A stretch of 5,969 nt of DNA from an uncultured Tabrizicola sp. (GTDB lineage Bacteria > Pseudomonadota > Alphaproteobacteria > Rhodobacterales > Rhodobacteraceae): NCBI GenBank assembly GCA_937858255.1, contig CALLZQ010000840.1:1-5969 (forward strand). The letters run 5' to 3'. This document shows, piece by piece, positions 1-5,781 of this stretch; position 1 is the first letter of the stretch; every line of letters starts with the position of its first letter. Made by a program: the position numbers and the translations under genes. A model generated the notes under the pieces. That model saw only the letters and a program-made list of their open reading frames with translations. It did no database searches and was not told the DNA's origin.

Positions 1-351
1 CTTGGGTCGTGAATTGAGATAGGCATCCAGCTGTTCAACCGGACGCAGCGGCAAGCAAGACCCCGAAGCAAGGTAGACATGACGCACATCGGCAAATTCG
101 CGCAGCATTAGGCTGGCAGCCTCCTGGCTGGCGGCAACGATGCCCCAGGTGCCCCATTCGCAGGCATGACGACCCGAGAAACGAATGTTCGGCAAATCGG
201 CCAGATCGGCTTTCATCCCGTTCACCGGCCCTGCCCCCACGCGGCGATCGACATGTATCACCACCGGGCAACCGCGTTCGGCCCAATGCCGCGCCACCTG
301 CGCGGCACGGTCCAGCGCGGTATGGCACAGCATGATGAAGCCGACGGTCAT
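1..351 (-). CDS. Core-2/I-branching (GT14-type) glycosyltransferase, N-terminal part
   Basis: This is the first 117 codons of a glycosyltransferase that continues past the left edge. The fold assignment is to the Branch family (core-2 beta-1,6-N-acetylglucosaminyltransferase and xylosyltransferase relatives). Visible support: an N-terminal beta strand ending in a histidine (VGFIMLCH, 3-10), the IHVD segment (32-35), the tryptophan-glycine motif EWGTWGIVAA (65-74), and YLASGSCLPLRP (93-104), which matches the family's 'LSG.D.PL' region. The ATG overlaps the stop of the upstream gene as ATGA and has an AAGGGG ribosome site 8 bases before it, so the start is secure. It is the last visible gene of the leftward operon and probably adds a sugar branch to the surface glycan. 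Bacterial members of this family usually lack proven donors and acceptors, so GlcNAc or xylose transfer is not established. The C-terminal part is unseen. Confidence 0.85.
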   Translation of the reverse strand, partial: MTVGFIMLCHTALDRAAQVARHWAERGCPVVIHVDRRVGAGPVNGMKADLADLPNIRFSGRHACEWGTWGIVAASQEAASLMLREFADVRHVYLASGSCLPLRPVEQLDAYLNSRPK

Positions 352-1358
352 GCCCAATTCCCCTTGGACATCAGACCCAGAATCTCAAGCTGGCGCCAGT
401 TGATGTATTTCTCGCTCCACTTGCACCACAGATCGGGCTGCGCCTCGAGTCCGGCCTTATAGGCCTTGTACTCGGCGCTTGCCGCATAATGCTGCCCGCG
501 CGCCATTTCCTCTTCGGCCTTGGCGGCAAAGGTATCGAGGAACTTGGCATGCAGCAGGCAGCCGCTGGCCTTTTCGCCCCCCCATTCGTCATAGGTCTGG
601 TTCAAGCCGCGCGGCAGCAACATATGGGTCGAGCTGACATAGGCATAGCTGCGGTCCCACTTGACCAGCGGTATCTTGTTCAACGCCGGCGCAAGCTCTG
701 GCTTGTCGGAAAAGAAGGTCCGCATCCGGGGCCCACCCTGGATCCACAGATTTCCGAAACGGCTGTTGCGTTGGTAAATATAGTTACCGCTGTCAAAAAA
801 CTGGGCAATCTCGAACGGATCCTGACCCTCATGATAGGGCTGCGCATCCAGCGGCCCTTTGGGATACATGTCGAGCAGCATCGCCGGGAACGATTTTATG
901 TTGGACGCATCCAGCCAGTCGGTCAACGCCCGCACCGGGCGCGTATCGCAGAACGGATAGACAAAAAACTCATCCGGGTCGACGACCAGACACCAGTGTT
1001 CATGCGCATAGCGCAGTTGCAGCCAGTTCAGCCAATCCGCCCCAAAGCGTGAGCGTTTGTAGCTGTGGCGTGTGGTCCAGACACTGACATCTGGCTGCTC
1101 GGCCAGATATTCCCGACCGCCATCGTCGCTGTCATTGTCCACGATCAGGAAATGGTTGACCCCCAGATCCCGGTAGTAGCGAAGGAAAAATGGCAGCCGG
1201 ATCTTCTCGTTCCGCAGCGTGGAAAACAGCAAGATATCGTCCGGCCGCAAACGCGCCGTCCGATTGGCGACGGGTCGCAATTCCCGACGCTTGCGAAAAG
1301 CCCGAAAGAGCCAGCGCCGCCGCGCCAATCGCAGACGATATCTGGAAAAAACGCCCAC
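348..1358 (-). CDS. GT-A glycosyltransferase, Glyco_tranf_2_4 type
   Basis: A 336-residue cytoplasmic glycosyltransferase with no signal peptide or membrane segment. A basic N-terminus (1-35) precedes the GT-A domain: FSTLRNEKIRLPFFLRYY (45-62), the nucleotide-binding strand FLIVDNDSDDG (70-80), and the metal-binding DPDEF (127-131) in WCLVVDPDEFFVYP. LLHAKF (268-273) is a late family motif. These match proteins annotated as 'glycosyltransferase family 2' of the Glyco_tranf_2_4 (PF13704-like) group, which often sit in Rhodobacterales polysaccharide clusters. The start is GTG: an in-frame TGA lies only nine codons upstream and no other start codon falls between, and AAGGGG lies 4 bases before it. 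It follows the GT4 gene by 39 bases and ends in an ATGA overlap with the branching-enzyme gene, so the last two are probably translationally coupled. The sugar donor and acceptor cannot be read from the sequence. Confidence 0.88.
   Translation of the reverse strand: MGVFSRYRLRLARRRWLFRAFRKRRELRPVANRTARLRPDDILLFSTLRNEKIRLPFFLRYYRDLGVNHFLIVDNDSDDGGREYLAEQPDVSVWTTRHSYKRSRFGADWLNWLQLRYAHEHWCLVVDPDEFFVYPFCDTRPVRALTDWLDASNIKSFPAMLLDMYPKGPLDAQPYHEGQDPFEIAQFFDSGNYIYQRNSRFGNLWIQGGPRMRTFFSDKPELAPALNKIPLVKWDRSYAYVSSTHMLLPRGLNQTYDEWGGEKASGCLLHAKFLDTFAAKAEEEMARGQHYAASAEYKAYKAGLEAQPDLWCKWSEKYINWRQLEILGLMSKGNWA
360..365 (-). promoter_or_regulatory. Ribosome binding site of the GT14-type gene
   Basis: AAGGGG on the minus strand, 8 bases before the ATG at 351. 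It lies inside the last codons of the upstream glycosyltransferase gene, so the overlapping ATGA junction has its own ribosome site as well as possible coupling. Confidence 0.6.
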
Positions 1359-1362
1359 TGTT

Positions 1363-1368
1363 CCCCTT
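1363..1368 (-). promoter_or_regulatory. Ribosome binding site of the GTG-started glycosyltransferase
   Basis: AAGGGG on the minus strand, only 4 bases before the GTG at 1358. The spacing is shorter than usual, but this is the only start candidate after the in-frame TGA at 1385-1383, so it helps fix the start. The same eight bases, AAGGGGAA, precede the next gene of the operon. Confidence 0.5.
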
Positions 1369-1397
1369 TGGTCCTGCCCCGGTCAGAAACCACGTTT

Positions 1398-2606
1398 TCA
1401 GAAACTTGTTAATACAATTCTGAAATGCTCCTCCCAGCTTGGGAAAGAGAGCCCGGCTTCGTCCGATCCTGCTTTCCGCGGCTGCAAGAAGTGGTCCAGT
1501 ATTGTTCTCGACCAAGAATAACTGTCCGTCGGGTCAAGGTAAACGGGGAACTCCGCCAGGAATTCCCGTAGCACCGGCAGATCCGAGGCGATAACCGGCG
1601 TGCCCAGCGCCGCAGCCTCAAAGGCGGGCAGGCCAAAGCCCTCGGCAAGAGTCGGGAAAAGCACCGCATGCGCACCGGCGATCAGGGCAGATACCGCCCC
1701 GTCGCCAAGGCCCGAGATCACTTCAACTCCGGGCACCCCCGCCTCAAGCCGGGCCATAAGGGGTGCCCCGGCCCAACCCTTGTTGCCAAGGATCAGCAGC
1801 CGTGGCGGTGGCTCCAGCCCCGTGAACCCCTGCCAGACATCCAGCAAGAGCGAATGGTTCTTGCGTGGCTCTATCGTGCCCAACACAACGAAATAGGGGG
1901 TGCCTGCCGATAGCTCTGCCGGGATCTCTTCGTCCCGGGGCGGCGTCACGACAATGCCCAGCGGCGCAACGATCCCCGGCGGCACATGCCCGGCGGCGCG
2001 CAACTGTACCTCATTCGCCTGCCGCGTTGCCTTGGCGGTATGGATCACCAGATCGGCATAGCGCGAGATCGTTTGTAGCTTGCGCGCAAAGGCCGGCACC
2101 TGATCGGCCCGCGCGAATTGCGGATAGTCGAGCGGGATAACATCATGCAGTAAAACCGCGATGCGAACACGACCGCTGCGCCGCAACGCGCGCATCATCC
2201 GCCCAGACAGATTTGCATGCCCGACATTCAGATAGGCCGATCCGGGCGGCAGATGCCGGCGAAGAATCCAGCCCGCCAACCCCACGGGCGCCCGCGCCAC
2301 AGCCTGCCGCCTCAGGGCTGCCTCCATGGCTAGGCGCGGGGAATCGCCCCGGCGCGACAGGCGCGAGATCAGGTCCAGCGACTGGGGCAGCACCTGCCCA
2401 TCGGCCCAGGCACAGATTTGCGCCAGACTTGCCGATGGCAACAGCAAGACGCCCGCCCCGGTGCGCAACAGACCGAAAAGGGGCAGTCCTGCCGCGGGCA
2501 GATGCCGCGCATAAGCCAGTTCAACCCGGTCAATGCCGGTCAACGCGCCCTTGCCGATCCGGGATATCAGCCGCGTGACATCCAGAATGAGGGCGCGCGG
2601 CGCCAA
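1398..2606 (-). CDS. GT-B family 4 glycosyltransferase
   Basis: A 402-residue retaining-type GT-B glycosyltransferase, probably cytoplasmic, acting on a nucleotide-sugar donor. The N-terminal acceptor domain includes LDVTRLISR (8-16), TGIDRVELAYARHLP (23-37) and LLHDVIPLDYP (152-162). The C-terminal donor domain begins near FVVLGTIEPRKNH (239-251) and carries the EX7E signature EGFGLPAFE (322-330) followed by GTPVIASDLP (335-344), typical of GT4. The start is TTG, one codon after the galU stop and in the galU frame. No downstream ATG or GTG would keep the conserved LDVTRL and TGIDRVE segments. The only purine-rich site (AAAAGG, 2621-2626) is 14 bases away, so translation probably depends on ribosomes finishing galU. 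Sugar specificity is unknown; mannosyl or glucosyl transfer would be typical of the family but is not shown. Confidence 0.9.
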   Translation of the reverse strand: MAPRALILDVTRLISRIGKGALTGIDRVELAYARHLPAAGLPLFGLLRTGAGVLLLPSASLAQICAWADGQVLPQSLDLISRLSRRGDSPRLAMEAALRRQAVARAPVGLAGWILRRHLPPGSAYLNVGHANLSGRMMRALRRSGRVRIAVLLHDVIPLDYPQFARADQVPAFARKLQTISRYADLVIHTAKATRQANEVQLRAAGHVPPGIVAPLGIVVTPPRDEEIPAELSAGTPYFVVLGTIEPRKNHSLLLDVWQGFTGLEPPPRLLILGNKGWAGAPLMARLEAGVPGVEVISGLGDGAVSALIAGAHAVLFPTLAEGFGLPAFEAAALGTPVIASDLPVLREFLAEFPVYLDPTDSYSWSRTILDHFLQPRKAGSDEAGLSFPSWEEHFRIVLTSF

Positions 2607-2609
2607 GGC

Positions 2610-3503
2610 TTACTGGGCGGCCTTTTGCATCGCCGACATTTCGCCCAAATAGGCGGCGAATTCGTCGCGCAGGTCGGGGCGGGCCAGACCGAAGGCCACC
2701 GTTGCCTGAAGGAAACCGGCCTTCGAGCCGCAGTCATAGCGCTGCCCGCGAAAACGGTAGCCATAGACCTTACCCTGCTCGATTTCCTCAGCAATGGCGT
2801 CGGTGAGCTGGATCTCGCCACCCGCGCCCTGCTTGATCCGGTTCAGGTTGGTCAGCACCTTGGGCGACAGGATATAGCGGCCGATCACTGCGAGGTTCGA
2901 CGGCGCGGCGCCCGGCGCCGGCTTTTCCACCATCCCCTTGGCCTCGACAATCGAGCCCATGTCATTGCCGATATCCAGAACCCCGTAGGACGAGGCTTTT
3001 TCCGGCGGAACCTCCATCGCGGCAACCATGTTGCCGCCGGTTTCGGCATAGGCCTCGACCATCTGCTCAAGGCAGGGTTTTTCAGCGGCAATCACGTCAT
3101 CGGGCAGCAGGACGGCAAAGGGTTCATTGCCAATCAGACGGCGGGCGCACCAGACCGCATGACCCAGACCCATCGGCCGGTTCTGGCGCACATAGGCAAT
3201 GGCGCCAGAATCCATGTTGGTGTCCTTGAGGACATCGAGCAACTGGGTCTTGCCCTTTTTGCGCAGTTCGCTTTCCAGTTCGGGGGCGTGATCGAAATAA
3301 TCTTCCAGCGCGGACTTGCCGCGGCTGGTCACAAAAATGAATTCCTTGATGCCAGCGGCCCGCGCCTCGTCGATGGCATATTGAATCAGCGGGCGATCCA
3401 CCAAAGTCATGATCTCTTTGGGGATCGACTTGGTCGCGGGCAGAAAGCGGGTTCCAAGACCGGCGACCGGGAAGACCGCTTTCGTTACCTTTTTCGGTTT
3501 CAT
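2610..3503 (-). CDS. galU: UTP-glucose-1-phosphate uridylyltransferase
   Basis: GalU joins UTP and glucose 1-phosphate to make UDP-glucose and pyrophosphate, in the cytoplasm. UDP-glucose feeds capsule, exopolysaccharide and LPS synthesis. The 297-residue protein is full length for the family. Motifs in order: the nucleotide-binding loop VAGLGTRFLPATKSIPKE (13-30), RQNRPMGLGHAV (106-117), LLPDDV (132-137) with the metal-binding aspartates, VEKP (192-195), GEIQLTDAI (229-237) and DCGSKAGF (257-264). The ATG at 3503 is chosen because family members begin a few residues before KAVFPVAGLGTRF. An upstream GTG at 3575 would add 24 residues of unconserved sequence. No strong Shine-Dalgarno site precedes the ATG. 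A 135-base gap with two dyads separates it from the upstream GT2 gene, so galU may have its own promoter. Downstream, GT4 begins three bases after the stop, in the same frame. Confidence 0.97.
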   Translation of the reverse strand: MKPKKVTKAVFPVAGLGTRFLPATKSIPKEIMTLVDRPLIQYAIDEARAAGIKEFIFVTSRGKSALEDYFDHAPELESELRKKGKTQLLDVLKDTNMDSGAIAYVRQNRPMGLGHAVWCARRLIGNEPFAVLLPDDVIAAEKPCLEQMVEAYAETGGNMVAAMEVPPEKASSYGVLDIGNDMGSIVEAKGMVEKPAPGAAPSNLAVIGRYILSPKVLTNLNRIKQGAGGEIQLTDAIAEEIEQGKVYGYRFRGQRYDCGSKAGFLQATVAFGLARPDLRDEFAAYLGEMSAMQKAAQ

Positions 3504-3534
3504 CTGTCGTTCACTCTTATCCAGCAAAGAATTT

Positions 3535-3556
3535 TGTCCAAAGGGGCGGTTGGACA
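3535..3556. repeat. Inverted repeat in the galU leader (possible operator or hairpin)
   Basis: Perfect 7-base arms TGTCCAA and TTGGACA separated by 8 bases, lying 32-53 bases upstream of the galU ATG. It could be a binding site for a dimeric regulator, or an RNA hairpin in the galU leader. The arms are short and there is no T-run on the minus strand, so a terminator is unlikely. No regulator family is recognised from the half-site. Confidence 0.45.
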
Positions 3557-3590
3557 GTATCCGCGATTTCTTCACAATACCATACCACGC

Positions 3591-3606
3591 TGCGGATGCA
3601 TCGGCA
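3591..3606. repeat. Near-palindrome upstream of galU
   Basis: The minus strand reads TGCCGATGCATCCGCA, a 16-base near-palindrome with one mismatched pair around the perfect core GATGCATC. It lies 88-103 bases before the galU ATG, in the gap after the GT2 gene. Possible protein-binding site; no assigned regulator. A chance palindrome is also possible. No convincing -35/-10 pair could be placed next to it. Confidence 0.3.
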
Positions 3607-3638
3607 TTTCTGGGGTTTGCGGGGCGATATGGTCACAA

Positions 3639-4862
3639 TCAGCCCGCGCTCGCTGTGGGGCGAAAGGGGGAAATCCGGGCGATATAGGCTGCATGGCACG
3701 CCGCAATCCCTTGGCCGAGGGGCGGCGGGCGATCCCTGACGGTGCGGCCCCAGACGCCACCCGTCTCGACCCAGGAGCCCGCTGGGACGAAAACCTGCCA
3801 GTGTCGTCGCACCCCCGGAGAAAGACACAGCAGGCTCACGATCTCTCCCTTGGCCCGGGCGCGCAACGCCTCGGCCCGCAGGTCAGCTTCCTGCCATGAC
3901 CAACCGCTGATCACCCGCCCCGCACCGCTTGCCGTGGTTTCAAGGGGCCGCAAAGCATCGCCTGCCGGCAGCACGGGCCGCAAGTCAGAGATCGGTCGCG
4001 CCAACCCGTCCGCCCAACCCGCGGCCAGCGTTTCCAGCAAGCGACTCTCACCCGCGCGGTTCAGCCGCAGCCGCCGGCGCAGGTGGCGCAGGCGGGCGCT
4101 CTGTTCATGCCACAGCGCGTCGCGCCCCTCGGCAATCTGCGCTGCCGCATGTTTGCGCAGGAAGACCGCCGTCGAGGCGGCAATCTCATGCAGGCTGAGC
4201 GGCACGCGCGCAGCGTTCCGCCGGGCCGAGGCGAGAAAGGCATGAAGCACCAGCGCAGGCGGCGGCACGACGGTCGGGCCGGGCAGGGACAGGCGCAGGT
4301 GCACATCGGGTTCATAAGGGAAGAAGCGAAAGCAGGGGTCAAAGCCGCCAATAGCGCGCAACTTCTCGGCGTCAAAGGCACAGTTGGTGCCTTGGGTCTT
4401 GATCGCGCGACCGGGTGAACCGGTCAGGACATAGGGGCCGTCTCCTGGCAGGTCCAGCGGATGATCCTGCCCCATGCCATCCACCTCTGCCGCGCGCCAT
4501 TGATAGGAAATGCCATTCCGGCCAAGCACATATCCGGTAGCAGACACGGCCCCCGCCATCTGCGACGCCGCCATCAAGCGCGCCGCCCAAGTCGGTTCGG
4601 GGACGGCATCATCGTCAAGAAAGGCAACGATTTCCGCGGTAGTACGCGCCAGACCCAGATTGCGGGCCTGCGAGATATTCGCCCTGTCAAAGACGATGGC
4701 GCAAAGATCGGGCGCGTCGATGGCAGCGCATCCTGCCGGATCAGCAACGACGACCAGCTCGATCGTGGCGCCAATCTGCTGACGCAGCGCCACGACGCAG
4801 CGCCTCAGGGCCTCGGCGCGATGCCGGCTGACGACAACGACCGAGAGCCGCCCCGAAGTCAT
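3639..4862 (-). CDS. Family 2 glycosyltransferase with an unassigned C-terminal extension
   Basis: A 407-residue protein. Residues 1 to about 210 form a GT-A glycosyltransferase domain: LSVVVVSRHR (6-15), NISQARNLGLA (62-72), the DXD-type FLDDDAVPEP (81-90), GTNCAFD (158-164), and IGGFDPCFRFFPYEPDVHLRL (171-191, holding the likely catalytic-base region). No transmembrane segments are seen, so it is likely soluble or peripherally attached. Residues 225-290 are rich in Arg, Ala and Leu and look helical. Residues 300-385 contain VISGWSWQEADLRAEALRAR and HWQVFVPAGSWVETGGVWGR, which I do not recognise. The ATG overlaps the cysQ stop as ATGA and lacks a clear ribosome site, pointing to translational coupling. 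It sits between a PAP phosphatase and galU, in keeping with surface-glycan assembly. Donor and acceptor are unknown. Confidence 0.88.
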   Translation of the reverse strand: MTSGRLSVVVVSRHRAEALRRCVVALRQQIGATIELVVVADPAGCAAIDAPDLCAIVFDRANISQARNLGLARTTAEIVAFLDDDAVPEPTWAARLMAASQMAGAVSATGYVLGRNGISYQWRAAEVDGMGQDHPLDLPGDGPYVLTGSPGRAIKTQGTNCAFDAEKLRAIGGFDPCFRFFPYEPDVHLRLSLPGPTVVPPPALVLHAFLASARRNAARVPLSLHEIAASTAVFLRKHAAAQIAEGRDALWHEQSARLRHLRRRLRLNRAGESRLLETLAAGWADGLARPISDLRPVLPAGDALRPLETTASGAGRVISGWSWQEADLRAEALRARAKGEIVSLLCLSPGVRRHWQVFVPAGSWVETGGVWGRTVRDRPPPLGQGIAACHAAYIARISPFRPTASAG

Positions 4863-5656
4863 CCGGCCCGAAGATCAACGCCCGGCGCAAGGGCGATGAA
4901 GAACGGATTGTCCCAACCCGTCTTGCCATAGGCAAGCGGGCTATGATCGTCAAAACGCACGACCTGTCCGCCGGCGCCCCGCAGAACGGCATCGCCCGCC
5001 GCCGTATCCCATTCCATTGTCCGGCCAAGCCGGGGATAAAGATCGGCTTCTCCGGTCGCCACCAGACAGAACTTGAGGCTCGACCCGGCACTGGTCATGT
5101 CACGCACCGCATATTTGCCGATATAGGCATCGGTCGCCGCATCGCGATGCGATTTCGACGCGACCACCATCAGCGCGGCATTATCCGGCTGCGAAACACG
5201 GATCGGATTTTGCGGGCCGGGAGCGTCTTTTGCAAAAGGCCCCACCTCTTCTACCGCGCGCCCATCGGCCAGCGTGTAAAACAGCCGCCCTTTGGCAGGC
5301 GCATAGACCACGCCGCGCATCGGCACGCCATCCTGCACATAGGCGATATTGACGGTAAAATCACCGCGGCGCTGGATGAATTCCTTGGTCCCGTCCAGCG
5401 GATCGACGATCAGAAAGGTCTGGGCTGTCAGGCTATGGCTTGCCGCCTGCTCTTCGGTAATCAGCGTCACATCGGGGAAGGCCGCCCGCAGACCGGCCGA
5501 GATCAGGGCATCCGCGGCCTCATCCGCCTCGGTCACCGGGCTGGAATCGCCTTTGGCGCGCACGGCGAAATCCGGGCTTTCATAGATCTCCATGATCCGG
5601 TCGCCTGCCTCAAGCGCCAGCCGGCGCATCACATCCACGAGAAGAGTATAGTTCAA
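4859..5656 (-). CDS. cysQ: 3'(2'),5'-bisphosphate nucleotidase (PAP phosphatase)
   Basis: CysQ hydrolyses 3'-phosphoadenosine 5'-phosphate (PAP) to AMP and phosphate, clearing the by-product of PAPS-dependent sulfation and sulfate assimilation. It belongs to the lithium-sensitive, Mg-dependent inositol-phosphatase superfamily. With the start used here it has 265 residues, normal for the family. Motifs: SSPVTEADEAAD (38-49), TEE (67-69), DPLDGTKEF (85-93), SAGSSLKF (189-196) and EWDTAAGDAVL (215-225), which together carry the metal and phosphate ligands. The TTG at 5656 has GGGGG a few bases upstream and gives the usual spacing to RRLALEAGDRIMEIY. A second TTG at 5689, directly after an in-frame TGA, would add 11 residues. 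It is the first gene of the leftward operon and overlaps the GT2 gene by ATGA. An inositol-monophosphatase role is possible but fits the motifs less well. Confidence 0.93.
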   Translation of the reverse strand: MNYTLLVDVMRRLALEAGDRIMEIYESPDFAVRAKGDSSPVTEADEAADALISAGLRAAFPDVTLITEEQAASHSLTAQTFLIVDPLDGTKEFIQRRGDFTVNIAYVQDGVPMRGVVYAPAKGRLFYTLADGRAVEEVGPFAKDAPGPQNPIRVSQPDNAALMVVASKSHRDAATDAYIGKYAVRDMTSAGSSLKFCLVATGEADLYPRLGRTMEWDTAAGDAVLRGAGGQVVRFDDHSPLAYGKTGWDNPFFIALAPGVDLRAG

Positions 5657-5718
5657 AACGCCCCCAATCCGGCACGACAGTTGCTTCAATCACTCTGTCG
5701 CCATATCATCGCCGCAAA

Positions 5719-5736
5719 GGAAACGGCAAGGTTTCC
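5719..5736. repeat. Inverted repeat between the divergent genes
   Basis: GGAAACGGCAAGGTTTCC has perfect 6-base arms and a 6-base spacer. It lies about midway between the divergent starts, 63 bases from the cysQ TTG at 5656 and 46 bases from the plus-strand ATG at 5782. This suits a shared operator that could control both transcription units. Alternatively it is a chance dyad; arms this short do occur at random. Confidence 0.35.
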
Positions 5737-5766
5737 GGCGTATCTGCCAAAGGGCGGCGCCCGAAA

Positions 5767-5771
5767 AGAGG
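5767..5771 (+). promoter_or_regulatory. Ribosome binding site of the KpsM-like gene
   Basis: AGAGG lies 10 bases before the ATG at 5782, with a second purine-rich patch (AGGCAAG) directly adjoining the ATG. It supports the chosen start of the permease gene. Confidence 0.5.
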
Positions 5772-5781
5772 TTCAGGCAAG

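Larger units (their letters stand above)
5657..5781. promoter_or_regulatory. Divergent intergenic region between cysQ and the KpsM-like gene
   Basis: This gap separates two divergent genes and must hold promoters for both unless transcription enters from elsewhere. The best visible structure is the dyad at 5719-5736. A weak leftward promoter for cysQ could use TTGCCG (5729-5724, minus strand) as the -35 element with an AT-rich GATATG near 5707-5702 as the -10 element, 16 bases apart. The match is poor and the site is not called. No convincing rightward promoter was found. The left part (5657-5689) would be coding if the upstream TTG start of cysQ were used. Confidence 0.4.

Noticed and set aside
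489..1052. A 187-codon plus-strand open frame opposite the Glyco_tranf_2_4 gene
   Set aside because: Antisense to a gene with intact DPDEF and other family motifs; no recognisable product.
1359..1397. Possible terminator or promoter in the 39-base gap between the GT4 and Glyco_tranf_2_4 genes
   Set aside because: No stem followed by a T-run on the minus strand and no promoter-like pair. Only the AAGGGG ribosome site and a short repeated CAGAAAC are visible, so the genes are probably co-transcribed.
2907..2926. GC-rich hairpin (GGCGC-CCG-GCGCC) followed by TTTT on the plus strand, terminator-like
   Set aside because: It lies inside the galU coding region, where the bases encode the Pro/Ala/Gly-rich loop after VEKP. 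It faces the wrong strand for the operon, and the T-run is only four bases long.
3504..3575. GTG-started extension of GalU by 24 residues
   Set aside because: The extra residues are not part of the known GalU N-terminus, the GTG has no ribosome site, and the extension includes the dyad at 3535-3556, which looks like leader DNA.
2418..3899. A 493-codon open frame on the plus strand opposite galU and parts of its neighbours
   Set aside because: It is antisense to the unmistakable galU and runs into the flanking glycosyltransferases. Its product shows no recognisable motif, and long antisense frames are common in GC-rich DNA.
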